Positions 10,274 through 19,819 are shown, counted from the first letter of the stretch. The stretch: 64,000 nucleotides of DNA from Euglena gracilis (GCA_039621445.1 CP154957.1:5636504-5700503), one strand, 5' to 3'. Numbers and translations: made by a program. Notes: generated by a model not told the origin, from the sequence alone.

Positions 10274-13200
10274 TCACCAGGGTTTCAAAGATTTTTTCAA
10301 TTCCGACATCAAATCGACCCCTAGATTTTTCTTTGTGCAATACCTCACCAACTCCTCGCTAAATCGGTGTATGAAATTCCCCACCGGCTCCCAGGTTTCC
10401 TCCCCCTCGTTGTATCCAACCCATTTCGTGAGGAATTCCCAGGTTCCCCCCTTCTTTCGGTGGTTCAGAATTTTTTCAACTTCCCACTCATCAGGCATTG
10501 CTTCCTCTTCTTTTTCGGTCCTCTTGAAAAAGAACAAAGGCACCCCCTCACCAAAAACTTCAGGCTCCTTGTACTCCTTAAGGAAACTACGATGAACCTT
10601 CATTTCCATCCCGGGTTTAATTTCAATAATGTAACTCCTCTCCCCCTCCCGGGCTTTAATAATCCCAGGTCCAATCCATCTGGAATCCAATTTTTCACCG
10701 GATCCTTCGGGTCTCCTATACCACACTTGGGTTCCTAATTTTAAGGGTACCAACTCCCTCCTCCCTTGGTTGACCCAACTCGCTTGAACCCAATGTGTGT
10801 GGTTGAGAACTTTTGCAACTTTCTCATCCATCTCCCTCATTCGGCGAAAAAAACTTTGAGCGTCCTCACACTCCTTTGGTGTTTGATAGGGTATTCCCCC
10901 AATGGGTCTATCCCTTCCAAACAAAATTTCGTAAGGACTAAAACCACTCTCCCCCTTGGTGTCATGAATACGATCCAAAACTTGGGGAAGAGCTTCCACC
11001 CAATTCATTTTTTCCTCCACAAACAACTTTCGGAGGATTTCCATAATTTGTTGACCGGCTCTTTCCACCCTCCCATTCGCTTGGTGGTGGTAAGCTTGGG
11101 AAAATGCTTGTCTAATCCCCATGAGTGAACACATGGTTTGCCACCATGTGTTGACAAAATGGCTCCCTTGGTCACTTGAAATTATTGAGGGTACTCCAAA
11201 TGGTTTCCATTGGGACTTAAGCATTTCCTTGGCCAATTTTGCACCCGTTAATCCCTTATCAAAACACGGTATGGCTACAATCCAACCGGAATGTCGGTCC
11301 ACGCAAACAGCCATTGTGTTGTACTCCCCCCCCTCGTACAACACCTTCGGCATTTTGAAAAGATCGATAGCCACACTTACCATGGGTGCGGGTGGTATGG
11401 GTGTTGAGTCAATGGGTCCTTTCAATGTCTCCCCCCTCGAGCTTGCTTGACATGTTGTGCAATTTTTGCTACAACTGTCAGTGAAAACTTTCGCCTTCTT
11501 TTCATCAGCCCATGCATACCTCAAATTGACGTGCCTCCACACCTTTTCCGGACCAACGTGTCCAAGAAATTTGTGGTTTTCAAGGATGATCATTTCCTGA
11601 AAACTTAGTGGAATGCACAACTTCTCCTCTCGAAACATTTGGTTTTTGTGGACTTTCACCCCCTTTGGCCACTCACCATTTTCTTGTGTTGCTTGCCAAA
11701 TCTTTTTCCACGTGGGACACAAAGTGTATGCAACCACCCAATCTTGCTCCCAAACCGAATTTGTTCCCTTAGGGGTTACACTTGGAGTTGGCGTGGCCAC
11801 ACCTTCTCCCGTGCACGTTCCCCCCCTTGGTAACTCATTGGATGAAAGTTTTGGGTCGGTCACCAAATTACCCGCGGGGTCCACTCCATCCCAAAAAGTG
11901 ACTCTCAACTTTTTGTCCTTTTTCCCCTTTGACCTGGGCCCTTGTGAGTGTGTGTCAACGGTGGTGTCTATGCCTCCCGGATTTACTACACTCTCGGTTC
12001 CCCTCTCTTGCATGCTATCCATAGAATCTTTTGGTTCCACCAATTTCCCGCTACGGGTTATCACTCCTCTAATCCACGTGTTACGGTTGTTGGGCTGATT
12101 TTTCACTCTAATCCACAAACAATTTCTTTCGTCTTCCCGTTCCTCTCTTATGAGTTCCTCCATTTCTTCCTTATCCTCGGCTGAACCGTGTTTGCTTACG
12201 TCTCTTAATGCTTGTGAGGCCGGGTAAGCCCACCGACTCAAAATGTCGGCAATTGTGTTTTCTTTACCCGGTATGTACCCCACCGTCAAATCATATTTTG
12301 AAAAAATCTGGTGCCATCGTGCCCTCCTACCCACCGGACCACTGGGGGTATCGAGCACCTCTTTTGACCATGCCTCCAAACTTTGGTGGTCGGTCAACAC
12401 CAAAACGGGTTGAAGACCGATCCAACTTTCCCATTTTTGGAGAGCCAAAATTATGGCATAAGTCTCCAACTCACGGGGGGTCCATTTCCTTTGCCCCACG
12501 GTAAGTTTTCGGGACCTGAAGGCAATAGGCACCGTTTTCTTATCCATCACGTCTTGGGGTGTGGGCTTACCCTTTCCTTCCTTTAGTTGTTCTAGTGTAG
12601 CCCCCACGGCGTACCCACTTGCATCTACCCTTAATACAAAGGGTTTATCGGGGTCCACTCGTTGTAGGATTAAGCCCGAACACAAACGTTTCTTCAACTC
12701 CTCAAACGCTTGGAGATCCCCCTCCCCAAATTCAACTCTTTTTTTGCTTCCTTTTTTACCAACATCCCTAGGCACCTTCAATTTGTCTTGCAACGGTGCG
12801 GCAATTTGAGCATACATATGGATGTATGCGTTGTAGTAGTTGGTAAAACCAAGGAAAGCTCTTAATGCGGTAATGGTTGTGGGAACCTCCCATTTCTCAA
12901 TGGCACGAAGTTTGCCCGGTGCTGGCCATCGGGCACCATGACCCAAAATTTGGCCACAAAACTCCACTTCTTCGATGAACAATTTTGCCTTTTTGGGGTC
13001 CACCACAAAAAATTCTTTGGCCAACAAATCCAAAACTCGGCACAAATCCCGTTTGTGTGCCTCTAGGAGGTCTTCCCCCTCCCCAACGGTTGTCCCCACC
13101 AAAATATCATCTATGTATGGGGTTGCTATGTCCCTTACGGGTGCTAGCCTCTCATCCATCATTTGTTGAAATTGTTGTGAGGCGTTAGTTAACCCCATTA

Positions 13201-15958
13201 CATTGACCCTCCATTGGTAGAGACCCTTTGGTGTGAAGGAGCAAGTTATTGGCCGGCTATCCGGGTGAAGCGGTTGTTGGTGGAATGCTTGTTTTAAGTC
13301 CAAAATGGAGAACATTTGGTTGCCACCATGCTTCACCAGGATATCCTCGATTTTCGGAAGAGGGTAGTTGCACCTACGGGTTTGGCTATTGGGTCCCCTC
13401 ATGTCAACAACCCCCCTCCAAGGAAAATCGGGAGACTTTTTGGGCACGGGGAAAGTTTGTGAGAGCCATTCTGAATTTTTTGTTGTGGCTGGCTCGATGA
13501 ATTTCATATCGATCCAATCTTGAGTGATTTTTTCCAAAGCTTCTTTTCGTTCCCCGTGCATGAAGAATGGTTTTTGTCGAGTTGGTGTTGCTCCTTCCTT
13601 CAAAGGTATAAAAGCATACCCATAGGGTCCCCTTACGGGTGGGTCCGGGTATACCGTTGACCTAAAAACCGTTCCTTCATACTTTTGTTGAATTTCCTCC
13701 CTTAAAAGCCTTAACTTGCCTTCATCCTTATCTTCCTCCTCTTCATTATTCGCATCCCCCCCCTCCCTTGCAATTATCATCCGTCGGATGGGTTGGGGGG
13801 TTGCTTCGGACACGTTCAAATTTTTGTGCAAAAATTTCAGGGTTCGGTCATCCAAAAAGCGACTTCTTTGATCAAACCCACTCAAAGGTAGTTGGAAACC
13901 GAATTTGTGCAAATGGGCCGTGCCCCCCTCTTGGGGCAAAATTTTGGAAGTGTTTGAATGACGCCGTTTTCTGAAATCACGCACACCAAACAAAAATGTG
14001 AGCTCGGGGGTTTCCAAAACCAAAGCTCGGTGATGTGGAAAAACTCCAAGTTTTGCTTGGGCAAGCCATGGGAATGACAAAATGGCATCCACTTTTATGT
14101 TTGCTTCGTAAAATTCCACTTCATACTCAAAACATTCGAGTGGTGTCCCATTATTCTCCTCCCCAAGCAACTTCATTCTCACCTTAGTGCACCTTGTCCC
14201 CCCACTTAAAACTTGGCCGTTGGCCGTTTCAAACTTAAGGGGATTTTCAGCCGAGTGCATTAGGTGATCGCTTACGAATCCTTGCCTTATGAGGTTTGCT
14301 TCCGCCCCCGTATCCACCAAAATATCCATATCCCGTTCCTCCCCATTGACCAAAATTACCTTTGTGCGAATCAAAAGTTGCCGATCCTTTGAAAATTTGC
14401 TCACCCCTGTGGGTGAATTCGTTTTTTTCACCATACGTGACTTCAAACGTACAACCTTTGGTTCCTTAGGCGTGTTAGTGCTAGTGGGGGGCTTGTCACC
14501 CTCTATCAACAAGGCCCAAACTCCCCACTTCACACCTCCCATGGGTTTTCCATCCACTTCGAAAAGCTTTGTTCCAGGCTGAAAATACAATTTTTGTGTC
14601 GCCTTTCGCACAAGTTCTCTCACCCATCCCCTTTGCCAATCGGGAACAATGCAAATTGCATCACACGGGGTTTTTTGCAACTTTTTTGCCACCTTATGCC
14701 ATAACGACCATGGGGGATTCAACCACACCGTGCCCCCCTTCCCCCAATCAACGCTCAAGGCATTTTCCTCCTTCGTCAAAAAAGAAGCACATTGAGAATT
14801 TTTGATTGAAGCAAAACAATCCATTTCGGCTCTCCTTTGAAATTTCTCCTCAATCAATTTCACAAAGGAGTTTCTCACGGCATAGTCCTCCCTTTTGAAG
14901 GAAAATTTCTCCTCCTTAAAATCAAGGGCCGAAAGAAGATATTCAATCAAATTTTGAGGCATTCTCCATTTTTGATGTGTGCTCGTGTGCATATGCCTCC
15001 CACCCAATTGCTCCTTGTGTGCCCACCTGCCCCCCTCCTTCAACACCATGTTGGGGCAGGTTTTTCCATCACAAATTTTGTCCTTCAAACTTAAGAGATT
15101 CTCACTCCCCCAAATACGGGATGGGTTTTGGAATCCCCAATCAGAAAATTGGCAATAATCAACGTCAATGAAATTCAAATTTCGAACACATTGCCGTTTG
15201 GGTAAATATCCCGTACGGGGATTTTCAATCCACCACAATTTGGGTTGAAAATATTCCACAATCTCCAAAGTTTTTTCGACAAGGCGATCTGCCGTTTGCA
15301 TGTCCCTACCCCCTATCGTTTTTGCAAGGCTATACTCCGTGCATGGCACACCGGCCGCAATAACTTCAAAATATCCCTGGGGGTATTTGCGATAATCCCA
15401 CTCCAAAATATCCGTTACATGGGTTGGGTGAAATTTTGGGTTGACATCCAAAGATACCACCTGGTATCCGTTTTCCTCCAAACACCTCCCCACAGATCCT
15501 TTTCCCGAAAACAAATCCAACGCCTTGGGAATTCTCCTGCTTCCCACACCTTTGATGGATCCTCTTCCACTCAAACAACCATAATAATTGTTGAAACTGG
15601 GCCGTGCACTCTCCTGGCTTGCACACCTGGTCCACGGTTTGGGTCGAGTCCACGGTTTGCCCGGCTTGCCCTTCCTCGACACGGGCTGCCATCGGCTCGA
15701 GGCCACTTGCCTTCTTGAGTCAATTGTTGATGATGAATTCATTGAATTGTCTTCAGTTGCACCATTGCCTGTCTTCGGCATTGCAAACTCTTGATTGGTT
15801 GACTTTGAACCTGAGATAGAGGGACTGGAAGATAGAGACACACATTCTCCAACATGGTAACATTCTCCACATGGAGATGTGGTTGGGTTATGCAAAATAT
15901 TGTGGGGGTTTTTGATGCCCGAGGATGTAAACCCCTCAAAAACATGACCCCGGCGTCC
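10274..15958 (-). CDS. Pol polyprotein with MTase-like, PR, RT, RNase H, integrase and chromodomain
   Basis: An 1873-residue frame counted from a TTG at 15895, open back to the UAG at 15959-15961. It would be made as a Gag-Pol readthrough product. Order in residues: short Cys/His cluster (CGECYHVGEC, 9-18); cytosine-MTase-like domain (125-330); NPPW domain (about 335-468); aspartic protease with DTG at 528-530; RT (about 780-1035) with YIDD at 927-930; RNase H (about 1083-1225) with D1091 and D1169; integrase with H1441, H1446, C1479, C1482 and catalytic D1511, D1575, E1611, giving the D,D-35-E spacing; C-terminal chromodomain (about 1801-1853, EWEVEKILNHR...WVGY...ETWEP). All catalytic motifs I checked are intact, so it could be active. 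The chromodomain probably directs integration to marked chromatin. Confidence 0.95.
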   Translation of the reverse strand, partial: GRRGHVFEGFTSSGIKNPHNILHNPTTSPCGECYHVGECVSLSSSPSISGSKSTNQEFAMPKTGNGATEDNSMNSSSTIDSRRQVASSRWQPVSRKGKPGKPWTRPKPWTRCASQESARPSFNNYYGCLSGRGSIKGVGSRRIPKALDLFSGKGSVGRCLEENGYQVVSLDVNPKFHPTHVTDILEWDYRKYPQGYFEVIAAGVPCTEYSLAKTIGGRDMQTADRLVEKTLEIVEYFQPKLWWIENPRTGYLPKRQCVRNLNFIDVDYCQFSDWGFQNPSRIWGSENLLSLKDKICDGKTCPNMVLKEGGRWAHKEQLGGRHMHTSTHQKWRMPQNLIEYLLSALDFKEEKFSFKREDYAVRNSFVKLIEEKFQRRAEMDCFASIKNSQCASFLTKEENALSVDWGKGGTVWLNPPWSLWHKVAKKLQKTPCDAICIVPDWQRGWVRELVRKATQKLYFQPGTKLFEVDGKPMGGVKWGVWALLIEGDKPPTSTNTPKEPKVVRLKSRMVKKTNSPTGVSKFSKDRQLLIRTKVILVNGEERDMDILVDTGAEANLIRQGFVSDHLMHSAENPLKFETANGQVLSGGTRCTKVRMKLLGEENNGTPLECFEYEVEFYEANIKVDAILSFPWLAQAKLGVFPHHRALVLETPELTFLFGVRDFRKRRHSNTSKILPQEGGTAHLHKFGFQLPLSGFDQRSRFLDDRTLKFLHKNLNVSEATPQPIRRMIIAREGGDANNEEEEDKDEGKLRLLREEIQQKYEGTVFRSTVYPDPPVRGPYGYAFIPLKEGATPTRQKPFFMHGERKEALEKITQDWIDMKFIEPATTKNSEWLSQTFPVPKKSPDFPWRGVVDMRGPNSQTRRCNYPLPKIEDILVKHGGNQMFSILDLKQAFHQQPLHPDSRPITCSFTPKGLYQWRVNVMGLTNASQQFQQMMDERLAPVRDIATPYIDDILVGTTVGEGEDLLEAHKRDLCRVLDLLAKEFFVVDPKKAKLFIEEVEFCGQILGHGARWPAPGKLRAIEKWEVPTTITALRAFLGFTNYYNAYIHMYAQIAAPLQDKLKVPRDVGKKGSKKRVEFGEGDLQAFEELKKRLCSGLILQRVDPDKPFVLRVDASGYAVGATLEQLKEGKGKPTPQDVMDKKTVPIAFRSRKLTVGQRKWTPRELETYAIILALQKWESWIGLQPVLVLTDHQSLEAWSKEVLDTPSGPVGRRARWHQIFSKYDLTVGYIPGKENTIADILSRWAYPASQALRDVSKHGSAEDKEEMEELIREEREDERNCLWIRVKNQPNNRNTWIRGVITRSGKLVEPKDSMDSMQERGTESVVNPGGIDTTVDTHSQGPRSKGKKDKKLRVTFWDGVDPAGNLVTDPKLSSNELPRGGTCTGEGVATPTPSVTPKGTNSVWEQDWVVAYTLCPTWKKIWQATQENGEWPKGVKVHKNQMFREEKLCIPLSFQEMIILENHKFLGHVGPEKVWRHVNLRYAWADEKKAKVFTDSCSKNCTTCQASSRGETLKGPIDSTPIPPAPMVSVAIDLFKMPKVLYEGGEYNTMAVCVDRHSGWIVAIPCFDKGLTGAKLAKEMLKSQWKPFGVPSIISSDQGSHFVNTWWQTMCSLMGIRQAFSQAYHHQANGRVERAGQQIMEILRKLFVEEKMNWVEALPQVLDRIHDTKGESGFSPYEILFGRDRPIGGIPYQTPKECEDAQSFFRRMREMDEKVAKVLNHTHWVQASWVNQGRRELVPLKLGTQVWYRRPEGSGEKLDSRWIGPGIIKAREGERSYIIEIKPGMEMKVHRSFLKEYKEPEVFGEGVPLFFFKRTEKEEEAMPDEWEVEKILNHRKKGGTWEFLTKWVGYNEGEETWEPVGNFIHRFSEELVRYCTKKNLGVDLMSELKKSLKPW
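14490..14895 (-). other. NPPW-containing, adenine-MTase-like domain within Pol
   Basis: Pol residues about 335-468: MDCFASIKNSQ, then VDWG, WLNPPWSLW (NPPW at 393-396) and CIVPDW. An acidic/aromatic NPP(Y/W/F) core after a D-x-FAS segment resembles the Dam-like domain found in some DIRS and other retroelements, where activity is often unproven. The NPPW tetrad fits motif IV of amino-MTases, but I see no clear FxGxG SAM-binding motif, so it may be catalytically dead or structural. Confidence 0.55.
14908..15523 (-). other. Cytosine-C5 DNA methyltransferase-like domain within Pol
   Basis: Pol residues 125-330. Motif I is ALDLFSGKGSVG (SAM binding). Motif IV is GVPCTEYS with the catalytic Cys at residue 185. 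Motif VI is WWIENPRTG with Glu at 224. NPSRIW near 257-262 may be the motif VIII region. About 200 residues is short for a bacterial m5C-MTase, and a separate target-recognition domain with motifs IX/X is not obvious. It could be an active small MTase or a derived domain. Its in-frame place before the protease means it is translated with Pol and probably released by the element's protease. Confidence 0.85.
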
Positions 15959-15961
15959 CTA
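15959..15961 (-). promoter_or_regulatory. In-frame UAG between gag and pol (candidate readthrough site)
   Basis: Gag ends GTC CGT CTT TAG and the same frame continues GGA CGC CGG GGT with no further stop into Pol. UAG followed by GG resembles gammaretroviral readthrough sites. The next bases can fold: GACGCC-GGGG can pair with CCUC-G-GGCAUC about 24 nt further on, with one mismatch and one bulge. No frameshift is needed. Confidence 0.8.
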
Positions 15962-18900
15962 AAGACGGACTGGGGGTGCAACATTTCGGTTTGCATTGTA
16001 CCCCCCTCCCTTCCAACCGTTGCCTTTGGAAGAATCTTTCCCTTGGCCTTTGCCTTTGCCCTTTCCTTTTTGGGAAGATTGTTGATTCCAATTTCCATTC
16101 GATTGGCTGGACCCCCTTCCCCCATATCGTCCTTGGCCTTGATAATTTTGAGCACCCTTGAAACTTTTGCCTTTCCAAGAGTTTTGGCTTTGATTTTGGG
16201 GTTGCCAAGTTGGCCACGGAGACGATCTTGGTGGTGCTTGAACCCAAACTCCACCATTGGCATTTGGCACAGATTTTGGAATTTCTGCATTTTGTGCAAC
16301 ATTTTGGGTGTGGCTTTCAGTGGAAATGGGAACAGAACCATTTGAAACATTGGGCAAGGCCGAACCTGTGGATTTGGGTGTTGAAGGTGTCGGAGATGCC
16401 ACCTGCTTTCCAGAAAAAGAATGTTTCTTTGAAGGAGAACCCTCCCGACTGTTGGATTTCCCCCCTTTGTTCTCCGCCCCCACCGATCGAGAACGTCTGT
16501 ATGAGGTTTGGCTGTGATTGGGGTTTAGCATTAAGTCTTGCCGATCTCTGAGTGCCAATTTTGAAGTCACGAGACGGAAAATGTCTTCAACACTCAAATT
16601 TGGTTCATTTTCTCGAACCCGAACCAAAACATTGGAATCATTAAATTCTTTCCCATTGTAACTTTTGAGTGTTTCACAACTTTGCACATCAGGCAACACA
16701 ATTTCGAATTCCGTCTCACTCAATTTTGTGACTCTTGTGGGTTTCTTCCCAGCGAAAATCATCACAAAATTTTCCATAATGGCTGTGGAGGTTGGCTGTG
16801 GATAGTTCATTCGAACAGTTGGTTGGCTGGTTTTTATCCGTTCTTCCTCGTCGGTGATCCAATGCACAATAAAAGGAGGCATTTTCTCGATGAGTAATCT
16901 TTTCACCTCCCCCTCACTAGCATCCTTGATTTTCTGTCGACACAACTTGAAGTCAACCTTGAAATTTTCCCAATCACGGCTTGTAACCCTCCCTTGATGG
17001 CATAATGTGAGATCCCGAAAGTTTTTTCTGGCTCCAAACTCCTCATTTCTTGAATGCCAGGCATCCAACTTGGCCCACACTTCATTAAAAGTAAGTGCCT
17101 CCCCCATTTCATCCAAATGCAAATTCAGCTGCTTTTTCCCCAAATCATCCAAACAAAGTTCCAGGAGGCCCAATTTATCCACTTCTGAAACTTGATTGAA
17201 TTTTCGAATAAATCTCACCCACTCACCCTTGAAGTTTAGCCAATCACTTGAATGACCTGAAAATTTTGGGACAGCGACATTTCGCAAAATATGTTGTGTA
17301 GCTGCAGACGCAACAGTGAGCATTGGTGACCGTTCAGATGCCCCCCCTATGGCATTGATACTCACCTGGCCCACCATCAATGATCCATCCCCTAAATCTG
17401 GGCCCCCTTCCAATCCCAGATCAACATCCCAGAATTCAATTGGCTGAACCGGCTTGACTCCCTTAATTCCAACAAAACCAGAATTCGGCTTAAAAACTGG
17501 CTTGGGCTGTGTCACCGTAGATGCCTTGGGTTGAACCGTTTCAGTCAAAACTTGTTGCACCCTCCCTTCAATGGCCTTCAATCGTGCCTCAAAATTGTTG
17601 CACAGATTTTGGACAACCTCCCTATGGCTTTTTTCCTTTGAAAAATCTGTTTGAATTTTGCCCAAAATCGCACAAAACTGCTGTTTCATACAAATTTCCA
17701 TGTCATTTCGCAGCTTTTCAAAATGTTCTTCTTTTTGCACTTGTCTGATTTTTTCCTCCATCATTTGGGTCATCATGATTTCCATCATTTTTCTGACCTG
17801 GGCTGCCATTTCCCTCCGAACCTGAATTTGTATTGTTTCTTCCGTTTTCCCCATCATTTCAACAACTTTGTCCCAAGGCACCTCCTGGCTGCCCAGACAT
17901 TTCTCCATCCCAGTTAATCTGTCCCCCAGAGCTTTGCTCTCCTGATTCACTGTCTGAAATCGCTGCTGCATTTCACTTACTAGTGTCCCAAAATTTGTCT
18001 TAGACTCCTCCCCAACAGTTTTCAGCCCAGCAGCAATTTCAGTGAATCGTCGATTCACCCCAGAGCACAGCTCACGGTTTGCATTCTGAAGTACAGAAAA
18101 TTCTTTTTGCAACTCCACTTTGTTCTCTGCCACAGCCTGAGAACAAATCCCAACCTGGTCAAAAAGACCTGAAAATCTGCCTTCAATTTCTTTCTCCCTT
18201 TTCAAAATTTCGCTCAACTGCCCATCCAAGTAATCTTTCACAGATTTCTCAAAATTCTGGGATTTTCCTTCAACTTGTCTTTCAATTTCGATTGACAAAA
18301 GTTGTTTGTGGCAGTTGGCAATATTTTCCACCGCATTCCCCCCTTGCTGGCACTGTGAAATAAAATGGCTGACTGACTGCCGAATTTCCTCCTGAGTTTT
18401 CTGTTTTTGCTGTTCAAACTGACTGCAAATTTCGGCATTTCGTCGTTCCACATTTTGCTGAATAAACTGTAAAAGTTCAGCCTGTGCTCGAGAATTTTTT
18501 TCACCCAACTCTCGCTCAAAATTTTCCAGCCGATTTTCCATAACCACCTGGGGGGGTATGATACTTTCCCAGTAAGTTAAACCTCGGTTCAGCTCAGCTA
18601 ATTGGCAGTCCACCCCCTGGGCCCAATTATCCCATGCGTCCCACTCTGGAATGGCATCCCCCCCCACCTGAACTCCTAAATCAGGTGGCTGGGGTTCCAT
18701 TACTTCATCCTCCTCCACCTGGGTTTTTGATGCTGCCACGTTAATCACCCCCGATGATGATGCTCCACAACCCAGATTTGCAGATTGCACCCCAGAAAAT
18801 TTCGATTCAGAATGCATTCTGGTCGCTTCTGAAAAAAATGTCTGTCCATCGACAGTTATTTCGCTGTGGCTGGCTGTCCCCCTGTCTTCCAACAATAAAA

Positions 18901-19819
18901 CTGGAGTTACCCCCTCAATCTGGGGTATTTCGGCTCCAAAATCCGGGAACTGATTTGGCCCAAAAATCTGAAACCTGGGGGGTATCCAACCTGCAGCCAC
19001 CAAAATTTGTTCTGTTTCTTCAAACTGGCTGAGTCCTGACCCCCTGTCACTGTTAATTTCACTGTCGCTTTGGTACTGGGGGGGTGAACCCGTCCTTTGC
19101 ACCAACTGATTTTCATCCCCCCCTTGTGATTCCTGGGGATTGGCCGTTATCATGTTAATTCCAAACACATTTTCTGGGTTCCCACCTGAAAAGTCTGAGC
19201 TTGAAATTTCTGAACACGTATCAGAACCAATTTGTGATTGAGAATTGCTGATTTCCACAGATGCACAAAAGTTCAGCTTTGCTGTTTCCGAAAATTCTTC
19301 ACCAACAGAGTTGGTGAAGCTGCCTGTGATCACGTTGTTCAAATCTTCAGCAAGATTTCTGCCGGCTGGGCCATCAAAATTGTCCGCATTATCTGGGCTG
19401 AAAAATTTTTTGTCAACAGGGTTGGCCAAAACTTCTGTACGTTCCATGTTCAGGGAATCCAAAAACGTTTCACTGACGCAGTCAGTGAATCCACCTCTGC
19501 TAACCATGTCCACCCCGGTAGCCCCCCCTGCGGGTGTCGGACCGAAAACCCCAGCCCCCCGGCCGGCTGCCTCCTGCCCGTCACCCACCCCTGGGGCTGC
19601 CGTTCCCTGGCCAGGGCCCAGTGTTTTTCCGGGTGGTGGTGGGCTCAGGCCACCCCCCGTTTCGCCCACTGGTGTACCTCCCGACCAGAGGGGGGTGCGT
19701 AGGATCGAATTGGCTTTTTCCCAACAATCTTGGATAAGATCAAAATTCCTTTCATTCAAAAATGTTGTACCAAATTTCAGTCCCCATGAAGCCATCTCAC
19801 TCCCTCTTTCTTCCGGCAT
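15959..19819 (-). CDS. Gag-like polyprotein
   Basis: 1286 residues from the ATG at 19819 to UAG. Residues 1-104 are encoded inside the 5' LTR. The next codons read through the primer-binding site. A second ATG spans the LTR/PBS junction (19507-19505, context GACATGG) and could be the real start, giving about 1182 residues. Middle part (roughly 440-760) is Gln/Glu/Lys-rich and looks coiled-coil. Around 830-1080 (PKFSGHSSDWLNFKGEWVRF...) is a capsid-like retrotransposon Gag region. The C-terminus is basic and Gly/Gln/Lys-rich (GRYGGRG, KGKGKGKGQGK), a likely nucleic-acid-binding tail in place of a standard CCHC knuckle. It is very long for a Ty3/gypsy Gag. Confidence 0.9.
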   Translation of the reverse strand: MPEERGSEMASWGLKFGTTFLNERNFDLIQDCWEKANSILRTPLWSGGTPVGETGGGLSPPPPGKTLGPGQGTAAPGVGDGQEAAGRGAGVFGPTPAGGATGVDMVSRGGFTDCVSETFLDSLNMERTEVLANPVDKKFFSPDNADNFDGPAGRNLAEDLNNVITGSFTNSVGEEFSETAKLNFCASVEISNSQSQIGSDTCSEISSSDFSGGNPENVFGINMITANPQESQGGDENQLVQRTGSPPQYQSDSEINSDRGSGLSQFEETEQILVAAGWIPPRFQIFGPNQFPDFGAEIPQIEGVTPVLLLEDRGTASHSEITVDGQTFFSEATRMHSESKFSGVQSANLGCGASSSGVINVAASKTQVEEDEVMEPQPPDLGVQVGGDAIPEWDAWDNWAQGVDCQLAELNRGLTYWESIIPPQVVMENRLENFERELGEKNSRAQAELLQFIQQNVERRNAEICSQFEQQKQKTQEEIRQSVSHFISQCQQGGNAVENIANCHKQLLSIEIERQVEGKSQNFEKSVKDYLDGQLSEILKREKEIEGRFSGLFDQVGICSQAVAENKVELQKEFSVLQNANRELCSGVNRRFTEIAAGLKTVGEESKTNFGTLVSEMQQRFQTVNQESKALGDRLTGMEKCLGSQEVPWDKVVEMMGKTEETIQIQVRREMAAQVRKMMEIMMTQMMEEKIRQVQKEEHFEKLRNDMEICMKQQFCAILGKIQTDFSKEKSHREVVQNLCNNFEARLKAIEGRVQQVLTETVQPKASTVTQPKPVFKPNSGFVGIKGVKPVQPIEFWDVDLGLEGGPDLGDGSLMVGQVSINAIGGASERSPMLTVASAATQHILRNVAVPKFSGHSSDWLNFKGEWVRFIRKFNQVSEVDKLGLLELCLDDLGKKQLNLHLDEMGEALTFNEVWAKLDAWHSRNEEFGARKNFRDLTLCHQGRVTSRDWENFKVDFKLCRQKIKDASEGEVKRLLIEKMPPFIVHWITDEEERIKTSQPTVRMNYPQPTSTAIMENFVMIFAGKKPTRVTKLSETEFEIVLPDVQSCETLKSYNGKEFNDSNVLVRVRENEPNLSVEDIFRLVTSKLALRDRQDLMLNPNHSQTSYRRSRSVGAENKGGKSNSREGSPSKKHSFSGKQVASPTPSTPKSTGSALPNVSNGSVPISTESHTQNVAQNAEIPKSVPNANGGVWVQAPPRSSPWPTWQPQNQSQNSWKGKSFKGAQNYQGQGRYGGRGSSQSNGNWNQQSSQKGKGKGKGQGKDSSKGNGWKGGGYNANRNVAPPVRL
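19491..19506 (-). promoter_or_regulatory. Primer-binding site
   Basis: The minus-strand sequence directly after the 5' LTR is TGGTTAGCAGAGGTGG. Starting TGG, it can pair with a tRNA 3' CCA end. It resembles an initiator-Met tRNA site (TGGTAGCAGAGG) but with one extra T, so the primer tRNA is uncertain. It is inside the long Gag frame (codons for MVSRGG). Confidence 0.8.

Noticed and set aside
10367-15718. Plus-strand ORFs across the retroelement (100-160 residues)
   Set aside because: Shadows of the minus-strand Gag-Pol.
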